64,000 nucleotides of DNA, taken from assembly GCF_003751305.1 (NCBI RefSeq), contig NZ_RJKV01000003.1, forward strand, positions 62,001 to 126,000. The letters run 5' to 3'. The position numbers were made by a program, and so were the translations under genes. The first letter of the stretch is position 1. Each line of letters starts with the position of its first letter. Of the stretch, positions 18,246-29,146 are shown piece after piece. Under the pieces are notes generated by a model, which saw only the letters and a list, made by a program, of their open reading frames with translations, searched no databases and had not been told where the DNA came from. This stretch comes from Stenotrophomonas rhizophila (lineage in GTDB: Bacteria > Pseudomonadota > Gammaproteobacteria > Xanthomonadales > Xanthomonadaceae).

Positions 18246-19187
18246 ATGGCCCGACCAATCTGGACCGGCACGCTGTCATTCGGGCTGCTCAATGTCCCGG
18301 TGTCGCTGATGTCCGGCGAACGCAATGTGGATCTTCACTTCCGGATGCTCGATTCGCGCGACCGCAAACCGATCCGCTTCGAGCGGGTCAACGCCGATAC
18401 CGGCGAGGAAGTGCCGTGGAAGGACATCGTCAAGGCCTACGAGTACGACAAGGGCAGCTACGTCGTACTGGAAGAGGACGACATCCGCTCGGCCGCGCCG
18501 GAAAGCCATGAGGCGGTGGAGGTGGAGACGTTTGTCGATGCCGGCACCATCGACCCGCGCTACTACGAAAAGCCCTACCTGCTGGTGCCCGCCAAGAAAG
18601 CCGAGAAAGGCTACGTGCTGCTGCGCGAAACGCTGCGCAGCACCGGCAAGGTCGGCATCGCGCGGGTCGTGGTGCGCACCCGCGAGTACCTGTGCGCGGT
18701 GATGCCGCATGGCGATGCACTGGTGCTGATGATCCTGCGCTATCCGCAGGAGCTGGTGGACCCGGAAGACTACAAGCTGCCCAGCGGCAGCCTGGCCGAG
18801 TACCGCATCAACAGCAAGGAAACCGCCATGGCCGAGCAGCTGATCGAGTCGATGTCCGGCGAGTGGAAGCCGGATGAGTACCACGATGAATTCCGCGAGC
18901 GCCTGCACACGCTGCTGAAGAAGCGGATCAAGGCCAAGGGTGGCACCACCAAGGTGGAGGAAGAGCCGGTCCCGCGCGACGACGATGCGACCAACGTGGT
19001 CGACTTCATGTCGTTGCTGCAGAAGAGCCTGGATGCCAAGAAGCGCACGCCGGCCGCCACCAGGACAGCGGCCAAGAAGGCCACGGCCAAGGTCGCCAAA
19101 CCCACGGCTGCCAAAAAAGCGACCAAGACTGCGGGCAAAGCGACCAAGAAAGCCACCAAGCGTGCGCCTGCGCGCAAAGCCGGGTAA
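18246..19187 (+). CDS. ku: Bacterial Ku DNA end-binding protein
   Basis: Ku binds double-strand DNA ends as a homodimer ring and recruits LigD for non-homologous end joining. The 313-residue sequence begins MARPIWTGTLSFGLLNVPVSL, the Ku core signature, and contains YLLVPAKKAEKGYVLLRETL, GIARVVVRTREYLCAVMPHG and VDPEDYKLPSGSLAEYRINS. The core ends near residue 260. It is followed by a lysine/alanine/threonine-rich tail (TAAKKATAKVAKPTAAKKAT) like the basic extensions that modulate DNA binding and LigD contact. GGAG precedes ATG 18246. It is six bases from ligD. Confidence 0.96.
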   Translation: MARPIWTGTLSFGLLNVPVSLMSGERNVDLHFRMLDSRDRKPIRFERVNADTGEEVPWKDIVKAYEYDKGSYVVLEEDDIRSAAPESHEAVEVETFVDAGTIDPRYYEKPYLLVPAKKAEKGYVLLRETLRSTGKVGIARVVVRTREYLCAVMPHGDALVLMILRYPQELVDPEDYKLPSGSLAEYRINSKETAMAEQLIESMSGEWKPDEYHDEFRERLHTLLKKRIKAKGGTTKVEEEPVPRDDDATNVVDFMSLLQKSLDAKKRTPAATRTAAKKATAKVAKPTAAKKATKTAGKATKKATKRAPARKAG

Positions 19188-19193
19188 GCCCAC

Positions 19194-21755
19194 GTGTCCC
19201 TGCAGGAATACCGCCGTAAACGCCGCTTTGACGGCACCCCCGAGCCGGACGCCGAGCGCCGCGGGGCGCCGGCGCGGCGACCGATCTTCGTGGTGCAGCT
19301 GCACCATGCCAGTTCGCGCCATTACGACGTCCGGCTGGAAGCTGACGGCGTGCTCAAGAGTTGGGCGGTACCGAAAGGCCCCTCGCTGCGTGTCGGCGAA
19401 AAACGGCTCGCCGTGGAGGTGGAGGATCACCCGCTGTCCTATGCGACGTTCGCCGGCGATATCCCCAGCGGCCACTACGGTGCCGGGCATGTGGACGTCT
19501 ACGACCACGGTACCTGGGCCTGCGATGGCGATCCGCTGGAGGCGATCGCGGCTGGCAAGGTGGACTTCGTGCTGCACGGTGAGCGGCTCAAAGGTGGCTG
19601 GAAACTGGTGCGCACCGCCATGAAGGGCAAGCAGCACCAGTGGCTGCTGATCAAACGCGATGACGATGAGGCAAGGGATATGGAGGCCGATGATCTGTTG
19701 GAGGCGCCACCGAAGGCCGCCAAGCGCACGGGCACCAGGAAGGCCGCCGCTGCCAACACAACGGAGGCCGCCCCGGCCAGGAAAACCGCCCCCGCCAAGG
19801 CGGTGACGACCCGTGCCGCACGCAAGGCCGATGCGCGCTGGTCCAAACGCGCGCTGGCGCTTGAAGGCGCACGCGAGAGGCCCTACCCGCATGATTTCAA
19901 GCCGCAACTGACCGACCACCGTGCCACCGCGCCGGATGGCGAGCAGTGGCTGCACGAGATCAAATGGGACGGCTATCGCCTGCTCGCCGACGTACGCGAG
20001 GGCGTGGTTGCGCTGCGCTCGCGCGGCGGGTTGAACTGGACCGACGATTTCCCCGAGGTGGTGCAGGCGATCGAACGGCTGCCGGTGCGCGATCTGCGCC
20101 TGGACGGTGAACTGGTGGTGCTGGATGCGCAGGGCCGCAGTGACTTCACCGCGTTGCAGAAGGTCATCGACGGCACCGCGAAACAGCCACTGCGCTATGT
20201 GGTGTTCGATATGCCGGGCATCGCCGGGGTGGATGTCAGCCGGGTGTCGCTGCTGGAGCGCAAGGTGCTGCTCAAGGATCTGCTGGGCAGCAAGCCGGAC
20301 ACCCTGGCCTACAGCGATCACGTGCGCGACCACGGCCCGGCGGTGTTCGCCGCCAGTGGCGAGGCCGGGTTCGAAGGCATCATCAGCAAGCGGATCGACG
20401 CGCCCTACGTCAACGCACGCTCGCGCGACTGGATCAAGATCAAGCACGAGAACACCGATGAGTTCCTCATCGTCGGCTATACCGAACCCAAGGGATCGCG
20501 CAGCGGCTTCGGCTCGCTGCTGATGGCCACACCGGACAAGGGCGGGTTGCGTTATGTCGGCCGCGTCGGCACGGGCTTCGATGATGCCGCGCTGCGCGCG
20601 CTGACCAAGCAACTGACGCCGCTGACCGTGAAGGACGCGGTGGTGGAGCTGCCCGAGCATGTGCCGTTCACCGCGCGCAGCGTGCACTGGGTGAGGCCGG
20701 TGCTGGTGGCAGAGGTCGCTTTCCGCGGCTGGGCCAAGGAAGGGTTGCTGCGCCAGGCCAGCTTCAAGCGGCTGCGCGAAGACAAACAGCCGAAGGATCT
20801 GGGCGCGGCACCCAACGTCACTACCGCCGCTGCGTCCGCCTCCGACCCGGCGGCGAAAACCAGCGGCCGGAAGAAGGCCGCGGCTGCGCAGGAAGAGAGC
20901 ACCGTAGCGATCAGCCATCCCGAACGCGTGGTGTTCGCCAAGGCGAAGATCACCAAGGGCGAAGTGGCCGATTACTACCGGCGCATGGCGCGCTGGATCC
21001 TGCCCGAGGTGGCGCACCGTCCGCTGTCGGTGCTGCGCTGCCCGGACGGCGTGGACAATCCCTGCTTCTTCCAGAAGCACCACGGCACCGGGCTGGGCGG
21101 TGCGGTCAAGGCGATCCCGCTGGAGCAGAAGAGCGGGCGCGAGGACTACCTCTACATCGAGGATGTGGAGGGCCTGCTGCAGCTGGTGCAGATGAACACC
21201 CTGGAGCTTCATCCCTGGGGCGCCACCGTCGATGATCCCGAACACCCGGATCGGCTGGTGTTCGATCTGGATCCCGGCGAAGGCGTGAACTGGACCCAGA
21301 TCAAGGCCGCCGCACGCGATGTGCGCGCCCGCTTGCAGGAAGCCGGGCTGGAGAGCTTCGTCAGGCTCTCCGGCGGCAAGGGCGTGCACGTGGTGGTGCC
21401 GCTGCAGCCCAAGGCCGACTGGGCGCACGCCAAGGACTTCTGCGAGGCGTTCGCGCAGGCCATGGCCACGCAGGCACCGGAGCGCTACGTGGCGACGATG
21501 AGCAAGGCCAAGCGCGACGGGGTGATCTTCATCGATTGGCTGCGCAATGCGCGCGGCGCCACCAGTGTGAGCTCGTGGTCGCTGCGGGCGCGGCCGGGTG
21601 CCGGTGTGGCCGTGCCGTTGCGTTGGGAAGAACTGGGTCGCATCGCGGCGCCGGACGCCTTCCCGATGGCGAAGGCGCTGCAGCGCGCGGAGCGGTTGAA
21701 GCAGGACCCGTGGGAAGGCATCGAGCAGGTGAAGCAGGTGCTGCCCGGCAGCTGA
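19194..21755 (+). CDS. ligD: ATP-dependent DNA ligase D (phosphoesterase-ligase-polymerase)
   Basis: LigD repairs breaks held by Ku. The 853-residue protein has three modules in the Pseudomonas-type order. The 3'-phosphoesterase is at about residues 1-160 (FVVQLHHASSRHYDVRLE, GHYGAGHVDVYDHGTW). A lysine/alanine-rich linker leads to the ligase at about 225-530, with motif I EIKWDGYRLL (adenylated Lys near 257), RLDGELVVLD, and SRDWIKIKHENTDEFLIVGY. The primase-type polymerase occupies about 575-853 (HRPLSVLRCPDGVDNPCFFQ, RLVFDLDPGEGVNWTQIK with the metal-binding DLD, VRLSGGKGVHVVVPL). The start is GTG 19194. All catalytic motifs look intact, so the system should work. Confidence 0.96.
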   Translation: MSLQEYRRKRRFDGTPEPDAERRGAPARRPIFVVQLHHASSRHYDVRLEADGVLKSWAVPKGPSLRVGEKRLAVEVEDHPLSYATFAGDIPSGHYGAGHVDVYDHGTWACDGDPLEAIAAGKVDFVLHGERLKGGWKLVRTAMKGKQHQWLLIKRDDDEARDMEADDLLEAPPKAAKRTGTRKAAAANTTEAAPARKTAPAKAVTTRAARKADARWSKRALALEGARERPYPHDFKPQLTDHRATAPDGEQWLHEIKWDGYRLLADVREGVVALRSRGGLNWTDDFPEVVQAIERLPVRDLRLDGELVVLDAQGRSDFTALQKVIDGTAKQPLRYVVFDMPGIAGVDVSRVSLLERKVLLKDLLGSKPDTLAYSDHVRDHGPAVFAASGEAGFEGIISKRIDAPYVNARSRDWIKIKHENTDEFLIVGYTEPKGSRSGFGSLLMATPDKGGLRYVGRVGTGFDDAALRALTKQLTPLTVKDAVVELPEHVPFTARSVHWVRPVLVAEVAFRGWAKEGLLRQASFKRLREDKQPKDLGAAPNVTTAAASASDPAAKTSGRKKAAAAQEESTVAISHPERVVFAKAKITKGEVADYYRRMARWILPEVAHRPLSVLRCPDGVDNPCFFQKHHGTGLGGAVKAIPLEQKSGREDYLYIEDVEGLLQLVQMNTLELHPWGATVDDPEHPDRLVFDLDPGEGVNWTQIKAAARDVRARLQEAGLESFVRLSGGKGVHVVVPLQPKADWAHAKDFCEAFAQAMATQAPERYVATMSKAKRDGVIFIDWLRNARGATSVSSWSLRARPGAGVAVPLRWEELGRIAAPDAFPMAKALQRAERLKQDPWEGIEQVKQVLPGS

Positions 21756-22151
21756 TCAGGCGCGCGCTGGCCGGAACCGCGTGCCCACCCACACACCCAC
21801 GAATGCCTGCACCGGCAGCGAGACCAGCAGGATCACCACGAACCAGAACGGGAAATCGCTGCCGAAATCCCAGGCGGTGTAGATCGATGCGGCCGCGATC
21901 ACCGCCCACACCACGCCGCCGTGGCTACGGGGCCAGGTCGGCGCATAACGGCTGGCAAAGGCGATCGCGGCGATGCCGCTGAGGATCGTCCAGGTCAGGT
22001 CCCAGGCCAGCTGCGGCTCGCCGCCCGCCGGAATGCGCAGCAGCGGCACCAGCCAGGAGCCGAGACTGTTGACCAGCACCATCACCGCGAACGCGAACAC
22101 GACGGCCAGCACGGACAGCAGTGGATTCTTCAGGGCGGACCACACAGGCAT
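21756..22151 (-). CDS. Hypothetical inner-membrane protein, about four helices
   Basis: This 131-residue protein has about four hydrophobic segments, including LLSVLAVVFAFAVMVLVNSL, LTWTILSGIAAIAFASRY, VVWAVIAAASIYTAW and FWFVVILLVSLPVQAFVGVW. No family is recognised. Its stop codon directly abuts the ligD stop (convergent genes with no spacer), so the two messages would overlap at their ends. Confidence 0.65.
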   Translation of the reverse strand: MPVWSALKNPLLSVLAVVFAFAVMVLVNSLGSWLVPLLRIPAGGEPQLAWDLTWTILSGIAAIAFASRYAPTWPRSHGGVVWAVIAAASIYTAWDFGSDFPFWFVVILLVSLPVQAFVGVWVGTRFRPARA

Positions 22152-22207
22152 GGCAGGGGCGTCACGGCGGGAGAGCCGCCATTATGGACGGGTTGCCGCA
22201 GGGAATT

Positions 22208-22585
22208 TCAGACCCGGCCGGCCGCCTTGAGCTGGGCGAACTCGTCATCACTGAACAGCCGTGAGCGGACCAGGAAGCGCACGCCCTCGCCGTTCTCCAG
22301 CGAGAACATGCCGCCGCGGCCGGGCACCACGTCGATGATCAGCTGGGTGTGCTTCCAGTACTCGAACTGCGCGGGGCTGATGTAGAACGGCGCCCCGCCG
22401 ATCTCGCCCATGCGCACGTCACGGTCGCCCACGATGAAATCGCCCTGGGCGAAACACATCGGCGAGGAGCCGTCGCAGCAGCCACCGGACTGGTGGAACA
22501 GCAGATCGCCGTGGCGGGCCTGCAGTGTCTCGATCAGCTGCAGGGCCGGGAGCGTGGCCATCACCTGGAGCGAAAGGTCGGTCAT
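22208..22585 (-). CDS. DUF779 domain protein
   Basis: The 125-residue protein shows the DUF779 pattern: LLFHQSGGCCDGSSPMCFAQ, a cysteine-rich loop, then GEIGGAPFYISPAQFEYWKH and IDVVPGRGGMFSLENGEGVR. The paired cysteines suggest metal binding. DUF779 genes are regularly linked to aldehyde dehydrogenases of the AldB/ExaC type, as here, where it is third after ald and adhP. The biochemical role is not known to me. GGAGAG precedes the start. Confidence 0.88.
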   Translation of the reverse strand: MTDLSLQVMATLPALQLIETLQARHGDLLFHQSGGCCDGSSPMCFAQGDFIVGDRDVRMGEIGGAPFYISPAQFEYWKHTQLIIDVVPGRGGMFSLENGEGVRFLVRSRLFSDDEFAQLKAAGRV

Positions 22586-22599
22586 GATCGGGGCTCTCC

Positions 22600-22623
22600 G
22601 AGCCGGCCAGCGGCCGGCACTAC
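22600..22623 (-). repeat. GTAG palindrome (SMAG-like), single unit
   Basis: On the minus strand this reads GTAGTGCCGGCCGCTGGCCG then GCTC. It matches units at 53326 and 59740. It lies between adhP and the DUF779 gene inside the operon and would form a hairpin in the message just before the DUF779 ribosome site. Confidence 0.85.
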
Positions 22624-22666
22624 CGTGAAACAGGCGCTGCCGATGGGTCGGCAGCGCGCCGTGTGC

Positions 22667-23695
22667 TTACGCGCTCATGTCCAGCACCACGCGGCCTTCG
22701 ATCTTGCCGGCCTGCATGCGCGCGAAGATGTCGTTGATGTTCTCCAGCGAATCACGGGTGACCGTGGCAGCCACCTTGCCCTGCTCGGCGAACGCCAGCG
22801 ATTCCTGCAGGTCCAGACGGGTACCGACGATCGAGCCGCGCACGGTGATGCCGTTGAGCACCATGCCGAAAATGTCCAGCGGGAAGTTGCCCGGCGGCAG
22901 GCCGTTCAACGAGACAGTGCCACCACGGCGCACCATGCCCAATGCCTGCTCGAAAGCCTTCGGCGACACAGCGGTGACCAGTGCGCCATGCGCACCGCCG
23001 ATCTCCTTCTTCAGGAACGCGGCCGGATCGGTGTTGCGCGCGTTGACGGTGATCGTCGCGCCCAGCCGCTCGGCCAGGGCGAGCTTGCCGTCGTCGATAT
23101 CCACTGCGGCCACGTTCAGGCCCATCGCCTTGGCGTACTGCACGGCCATGTGGCCGAGCCCGCCGATGCCGGAAATCACCACCCACTGGCCGGGTTTGGT
23201 ATCGGTGACCTTCAGCCCCTTGTAGACCGTGACGCCGGCGCACAGGATCGGCGCGACCTCGATGAAGCCCACGCCCTTGGGCAGCAGGCCAACGTAGGCC
23301 GCATTGGCCAAGGCGTACTCGGCGAAACCACCGTTCACCGAGTAACCGGTGTTCTGCTGGGCTTCGCACAGGGTTTCCCAGCCGCCCAGGCAGTGTTCGC
23401 AGTAGCCGCAGGCCGAGTACAGCCACGGAATGCCGACGCGGTCGCCTTCGCGGATGTGGCTGACACCCGCACCCACCGCGACCACGTGGCCGACGCCCTC
23501 GTGGCCGGGGATGAAGGGCGGGTTGGGTTTGACCGGCCAGTCCCCGTCCACCGCATGCAGGTCGGTGTGGCACACGCCACAGGCTTCGATCTTCACCAGG
23601 ATATCGCCGGGCCCCGGACGCGGCACCTCGACTTCCTCGATACGCAACGGCTTTCCGAACTCGCGGACGACTGCGGCCTTCATGGTCTTGTTCAT
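22667..23695 (-). CDS. adhP: Zinc-dependent alcohol dehydrogenase
   Basis: This MDR-family enzyme (342 residues) oxidises ethanol-type primary alcohols with NAD. Catalytic zinc ligands are in [18 protein letters not shown] and [12 protein letters not shown]. Structural zinc cysteines follow in [18 protein letters not shown]. The cofactor fold is [19 protein letters not shown] with the downstream acidic VDIDD. Length and motifs match AdhP. ATG 23695 is chosen over 23728 because the product then begins [17 protein letters not shown]. It lies 86 bases downstream of the aldehyde dehydrogenase gene on the same strand. Confidence 0.93.
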   Translation of the reverse strand: MNKTMKAAVVREFGKPLRIEEVEVPRPGPGDILVKIEACGVCHTDLHAVDGDWPVKPNPPFIPGHEGVGHVVAVGAGVSHIREGDRVGIPWLYSACGYCEHCLGGWETLCEAQQNTGYSVNGGFAEYALANAAYVGLLPKGVGFIEVAPILCAGVTVYKGLKVTDTKPGQWVVISGIGGLGHMAVQYAKAMGLNVAAVDIDDGKLALAERLGATITVNARNTDPAAFLKKEIGGAHGALVTAVSPKAFEQALGMVRRGGTVSLNGLPPGNFPLDIFGMVLNGITVRGSIVGTRLDLQESLAFAEQGKVAATVTRDSLENINDIFARMQAGKIEGRVVLDMSA

Positions 23696-23781
23696 GCGTG
23701 GATCTCCGTGGATTGCCAAGGACTGCACTGTGGCGCCGGCCTCATGCCGGCGCCTTGATCGGGATCAAGCCCGGGGCGGGC

Positions 23782-25311
<1,530 letters not shown>

Positions 25312-25363
25312 GGTGCATCTCCGGATGGCGGTGGACAGGCCCGATAAGGGTCTGTTCGATGGC

Positions 25364-25378
25364 GCAAGGACGATGCCA
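25364..25378 (-). promoter_or_regulatory. Sigma-54 promoter for ald-adhP-DUF779
   Basis: On the minus strand the sequence is TGGCAT-CGTCC-TTGC, one mismatch from the TGGCAC-N5-TTGC consensus with GG and GC elements correctly spaced. It lies 53 bases before the ald start. The divergent gene encodes a sigma-54 activator. Confidence 0.8.
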
Positions 25379-25519
25379 ACTTCCGTGTGGTGCAGTGCGG
25401 CAAGGCGTCACCCGGTGTACCGGTTGAAGAGGGGCTCGGAAACTGATGCGGTGCACCACGGCAGGTCATTGCGCGGTAACGCCGGGTGTGGTGTTTATCG
25501 GAACAGGCCCCGCTACAAC

Positions 25520-25536
25520 TGTCGCAGATTGCGACA
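25520..25536. promoter_or_regulatory. Upstream activator site for the AcoR-like regulator
   Basis: TGTCGCA-GAT-TGCGACA is a perfect 7-bp palindrome located about 145 bases upstream of the sigma-54 promoter, a normal enhancer distance, and 13 bases before the regulator's own start codon. The placement predicts both activation of ald and autoregulation. Confidence 0.7.
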
Positions 25537-25549
25537 CTGGAGAATCCAG

Positions 25550-27433
25550 GTGTCCCAGCTCCCGCTCCAGCACCGTGTCGGCAATGCGCGTCGTTCGTTT
25601 TTCGAGCGCGGCGCGGCGCCGGTCGGCAGCGTGCCCGACACCATCCTGCAGTCGTGGCAGCGCTGCCAGCGCGGCGGGCTCTCGGTGGATGCACAGCCGG
25701 AGGTCGAGCCGCTGCCGGACGCCCGCCTGCGCGAGCTGCGCCAGCGCCAGGAAACGCTGTGGCGGTTGGCGCGGCCGGAGCTGGATGGCCTGGCTGCCGA
25801 CATCGCGGCGACCGGCAGCATCGCGCTGCTGACCGACGAAGCCGGTTGGATCCTGGATGCGGAGGGCAACCCGGGTTTCCTCGACAAGGCCGGACGGGTG
25901 GCGTTGATGCCAGGCGTGCGTTGGGATGAAACCACGGTGGGCACCAACGCGATCGGCACCGCCATCGTCGAAGGTCGCTCGGTGGAGGTGCGTGGCGGCG
26001 AGCATTACTTCGCCCCCCACGCGATCCTGACCTGTTCGGCCACGCCGATCTTCGACCCGTACGGGCAGCGTGTGGGCGTGCTCGACATCTCCGGCGATGC
26101 GCGCCAGCAGCACCTGCATGCCCGCGTGCTGGCACGGCAGGCGGTGGCGCATATCGAGCACCGCTACTTCGAGGCGGGACTGGGCGATTGCGAGGTGGTC
26201 CGCCTGCATCACGACGCCGGCCTGCTCGGTACCGCCCGCGAAGGTGTGCTGGGCTTCCGCAATGGCCGCCTGGTGGCCGCCAACCGTGCCGGGCTGACCC
26301 TGTTCGGGCTGGACCACGGCGACATCGGCAGGGCGTCCTACGAGGCGCTGTTCGATGGTCCGCTCTCGCGGCTGCACGATGATGGCGCGCTGGTTGATCG
26401 CCAGGGACGCGCGCTGTACGGCCACGTGAGCCCTGCCGGCGGCGCCACGGTCCGCTCGCCGCTGCCCGCGCGTCCGGCCCCCGCCGCACCCGCGCGAGCC
26501 GCCGCCGCGGCGGCGCGGGTGGATACCACGCCCCTGTTCGACGCCGCCCAGCAGCAGGTGCTCGAGCGCGCCTGCCGCGTGCTGGACGCGCAGCTGCCGG
26601 TGCTGCTGCAGGGCGAGACCGGCACCGGCAAGGAGGTGTTCGCACGCGAACTGCATCGGCGCAGCACGCGTGCCGACAAACCGTTCGTGGCGGTCAACTG
26701 CGCGGCGCTGCCGGAAGGCCTGATCGAAGCCGAGCTGTTCGGCTACGAGGAAGGTGCCTTCACCGGTGCGCGCAAGAGCGGCAATACCGGCCTGCTGCGC
26801 CAGGCCCAAGGCGGCGTGCTGTTCCTCGATGAGATCGGCGACATGCCGCTGGCGCTGCAGCCGCGCCTGCTGCGGGTGTTGCAGGAGCGCACGCTGTCAC
26901 CGCTGGGCGGCGGCAAGCCGGTGCAGCTGGATTTCGCCTTGATCTGCGCCACCCACCGTGATCTCGACGCGGCGATGAGCGCCGGTGACTTCCGCAGCGA
27001 TCTTTACTACCGCATCGCCGATCACAGCGTGCGTCTGCCCGCCCTGCGCGAGCATGCCGACCGTGCGGCACTGGTGCAGGGCCTGTGGCAACGCCTTGGC
27101 CAGGGCCGGCAACTGGAGTCCGCCGCGTTGGCCGCGCTGGCCGGCTACACATGGCCCGGCAATGTGCGGCAGCTGTGCTCGTGCCTGCGCACGCTGGTGG
27201 CGCTGAGTGATCCGGGTGAGGTGATCCGGCACGGCATGCTGCCGGCCTATCTGCAGACCGCGCCCGCACCGGCCCTGCCATCCACCGCGGAAGGGTTGGA
27301 GGCAATGACCGAAACCGCGATGCGCGATGCGCTGCGCGCCAGTCAGGGCAACGTCGCCCAAGCGGCCCGCGCGCTGGGCATCAGCCGCAGCACGCTGTAC
27401 CGCCGGGTTGGTGCGACAGCCCGCCGCCACTGA
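25550..27433 (+). CDS. acoR: Sigma-54-dependent transcriptional activator, AcoR family
   Basis: The 627-residue protein has an N-terminal GAF-type sensor (about residues 60-210, with WDETTVGTNAIGTAI, typical of AcoR/AcxR), then a PAS-like segment. An AAA+ domain follows with Walker A GETGTGKE, the sigma-54-contacting GAFTGA loop in YEEGAFTGARKSG, and Walker B VLFLDEIGD. It ends in a Fis-type helix-turn-helix (NVAQAARALGISRSTLYRRV). Start GTG 25550 follows GGAG. Relatives activate acetoin, ethanol or aldehyde catabolism. The divergent ald operon with its sigma-54 promoter is the obvious target; the inducer is not shown by the sequence. Confidence 0.92.
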   Translation: MSQLPLQHRVGNARRSFFERGAAPVGSVPDTILQSWQRCQRGGLSVDAQPEVEPLPDARLRELRQRQETLWRLARPELDGLAADIAATGSIALLTDEAGWILDAEGNPGFLDKAGRVALMPGVRWDETTVGTNAIGTAIVEGRSVEVRGGEHYFAPHAILTCSATPIFDPYGQRVGVLDISGDARQQHLHARVLARQAVAHIEHRYFEAGLGDCEVVRLHHDAGLLGTAREGVLGFRNGRLVAANRAGLTLFGLDHGDIGRASYEALFDGPLSRLHDDGALVDRQGRALYGHVSPAGGATVRSPLPARPAPAAPARAAAAAARVDTTPLFDAAQQQVLERACRVLDAQLPVLLQGETGTGKEVFARELHRRSTRADKPFVAVNCAALPEGLIEAELFGYEEGAFTGARKSGNTGLLRQAQGGVLFLDEIGDMPLALQPRLLRVLQERTLSPLGGGKPVQLDFALICATHRDLDAAMSAGDFRSDLYYRIADHSVRLPALREHADRAALVQGLWQRLGQGRQLESAALAALAGYTWPGNVRQLCSCLRTLVALSDPGEVIRHGMLPAYLQTAPAPALPSTAEGLEAMTETAMRDALRASQGNVAQAARALGISRSTLYRRVGATARRH

Positions 27434-27439
27434 GGCGGC
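27423..27439. terminator. Short hairpin between convergent acoR and eda
   Basis: GCCGCC/GGCGGC pair across ACTGA, which includes the acoR stop codon. The next gene stop (eda) lies 14 bases further on the other strand. No T tract. Confidence 0.35.
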
Positions 27440-27452
27440 AGGCCGTGCGGGA

Positions 27453-28091
27453 TCAGCCGACCAGCGCCGCCGAATCGCGTGCGAGCTGCTCGATGCCGGC
27501 CCAGTCCTTGGCCTGCAGCAGGGCCCGCGTGGTGAGCCAGGAACCGCCCACGCACAGTACGTTGGGCAGGTGCAGGAAATCGCGCGCGGTCTGTGCGCTG
27601 ATGCCGCCGGTCGGGCAGAACCGCACATCGCCGAACGGGCCGTTCCAGGCCGACAGCATGGCCGCGCCGCCGGCCTGCACCGCCGGGAAGAACTTGAAGG
27701 TATCCAGGCCGTGCTCCAGGCCGAGCATCAGCTCCGAGGAGGTCGCCACGCCCGGCAGGAACGGCAGATCGGTATCGCGGGCGGCGGCGTACAGGCGCGC
27801 GGTCGCGCCGGGCGACACCGCAAAGCGCCCGCCCACCTGCTTGACCTTCTCCATCTGCGCGGCGGTCAGCACGGTGCCGGCGCCGATCACGGCATCGGGC
27901 ACCGCTTCGACCATGGCCTGGATCGCGTCCATCGCCATCGGCGTGCGCAGCGTCACTTCGATCACCGGCAGGCCGCCGTTGAACAGTGCCCGCGCGACCT
28001 CGACGGCATCCTCGACGCTTTCCGGGGTGAACACCGGAATCACCGGGGCCAGTTTCAGGACTGCGCGTACGCGTGGATCAGCGCCGGACAT
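27453..28091 (-). CDS. eda: 2-keto-3-deoxy-6-phosphogluconate aldolase
   Basis: Eda cleaves KDPG to pyruvate and glyceraldehyde 3-phosphate, the last step of both the Entner-Doudoroff and pectin pathways. The 212-residue trimer-forming class I aldolase has IEVTLRT with Glu45 and Arg49, and TFKFFPA with the Schiff-base Lys133. These are the same residue numbers as in the E. coli enzyme. CPTGGIS is the phosphate loop. The start overlaps the end of kdgK by 14 bases, so translation is probably coupled. A glucose-type edd-eda arrangement is absent here, so this copy serves the uronate route. Confidence 0.96.
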   Translation of the reverse strand: MSGADPRVRAVLKLAPVIPVFTPESVEDAVEVARALFNGGLPVIEVTLRTPMAMDAIQAMVEAVPDAVIGAGTVLTAAQMEKVKQVGGRFAVSPGATARLYAAARDTDLPFLPGVATSSELMLGLEHGLDTFKFFPAVQAGGAAMLSAWNGPFGDVRFCPTGGISAQTARDFLHLPNVLCVGGSWLTTRALLQAKDWAGIEQLARDSAALVG

Positions 28092-29094
28092 CGAATCGCT
28101 CCTCGCCCGTGAGGGCCATGATGTCAGCCTCGCTGACAGGGTTGAAGTCGCCGGGGATGGAGTGCTTCAGGCAGCCTGCGGCCAGGCCGAAGCGCACGAT
28201 CGCGTCCGGCGCGAAGCCGCGCATCATGCCATGCAGGATGCCGGCGGCGAAGGCATCGCCGCCGCCGATGCGGTCCACGATGCCAAGCATCTCGCGGGTC
28301 GGCGCCACCGCGCGGGTGCCGTCGCGGCCGATCAGCATCGCGCCGAGGGCATGGTTGTCCACACTGTGCGGGGTGCGCTGGGTGCAGGCCATCCACTGCA
28401 ACCGCGGGAACGCGGCAAAGGCCTGTGCGGCGGCTGCATCGACGCGCTCACGCACGTCGGCCTGCTCGAATTCACCCCCGAGCACCACGCCGATATCGCG
28501 GTAGTCAGCGAAGACAAGATCGGCGCAGGCGAACAGTTCGCGCAGGATGCCCGGCGCATCGCCCTGCCAGCGCGCCCACAGCGACGGGCGGAAGTTGCCG
28601 TCGAAGGACACCTTCACGCCACGCGCGCACGCCGCGCGTGCCGCGGCCAGCGTCGCCTGGGCCATGGCCGGGTTGAGCGCCGGGCTGACCCCGGACAGGT
28701 GCAGCCAGTCGGCACCGGCCAGCAGTGTGTCCCAGTCGTAGTCGGTGGCGCTGCTGTTGGCGAAGGCCGAATCGGCGCGGTCGTAGACCACTTCGCTGGC
28801 ACGCTGCACGGCGCCGGTGGTCAGGAAGTACAGGCCCATCCGGCCCTCGGTACGGCGAACTGCCGAGGTATCCACGCCATGCCGGCGCAGTTCGCCCACC
28901 GCGAACTCGCCCAGCGGGTTCGCCGGCACCGTGCTGACCGCCGCCACCGCATGCCCGAGGTGGGCCAGCGAGACACCGACATTGGCTTCCGCGCCGCCGG
29001 CGTGGACCACCAGCTGTGGCTGCTGCAGCAGCAGCTCCCGGCCGGGCGCACTCATGCGCAGCAACAACTCTCCGAAACAGACAACACGACTCAT
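28078..29094 (-). CDS. kdgK: 2-keto-3-deoxygluconate kinase
   Basis: KdgK phosphorylates 2-keto-3-deoxy-D-gluconate at C6 to give KDPG for Eda. The 338-residue PfkB/ribokinase-family protein has the N-terminal AGGAEANVGVSLAHLG sugar-binding signature, SFDGNFRPSLW, and the C-terminal IVDRIGGGDAFAAGIL with the catalytic Asp. It is the first gene of a kdgK-eda operon. An operator for the LacI-type regulator (29147-29163) lies 53 bases upstream of its start, which supports induction by pectin breakdown products. Confidence 0.94.
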   Translation of the reverse strand: MSRVVCFGELLLRMSAPGRELLLQQPQLVVHAGGAEANVGVSLAHLGHAVAAVSTVPANPLGEFAVGELRRHGVDTSAVRRTEGRMGLYFLTTGAVQRASEVVYDRADSAFANSSATDYDWDTLLAGADWLHLSGVSPALNPAMAQATLAAARAACARGVKVSFDGNFRPSLWARWQGDAPGILRELFACADLVFADYRDIGVVLGGEFEQADVRERVDAAAAQAFAAFPRLQWMACTQRTPHSVDNHALGAMLIGRDGTRAVAPTREMLGIVDRIGGGDAFAAGILHGMMRGFAPDAIVRFGLAAGCLKHSIPGDFNPVSEADIMALTGEERFDVRR

Positions 29095-29146
29095 GGTCCT
29101 GGATCCTTGTGAGGGCCGCAGACGCCGCAGGGACGCACAGCAGCAA

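Noticed and set aside
19030..19185. Repeat-like AAG/GCC tract at the end of ku
   Set aside because: It encodes the usual basic Lys/Ala tail of bacterial Ku; no DNA-level repeat unit is preserved.
18276..21428. Long open frame of 1050 codons on the minus strand opposite ku and ligD
   Set aside because: Shadow of GC-rich coding on the other strand; composition is Leu/Gly/His/Arg-rich with no domain, while the plus frames encode clear Ku and LigD.
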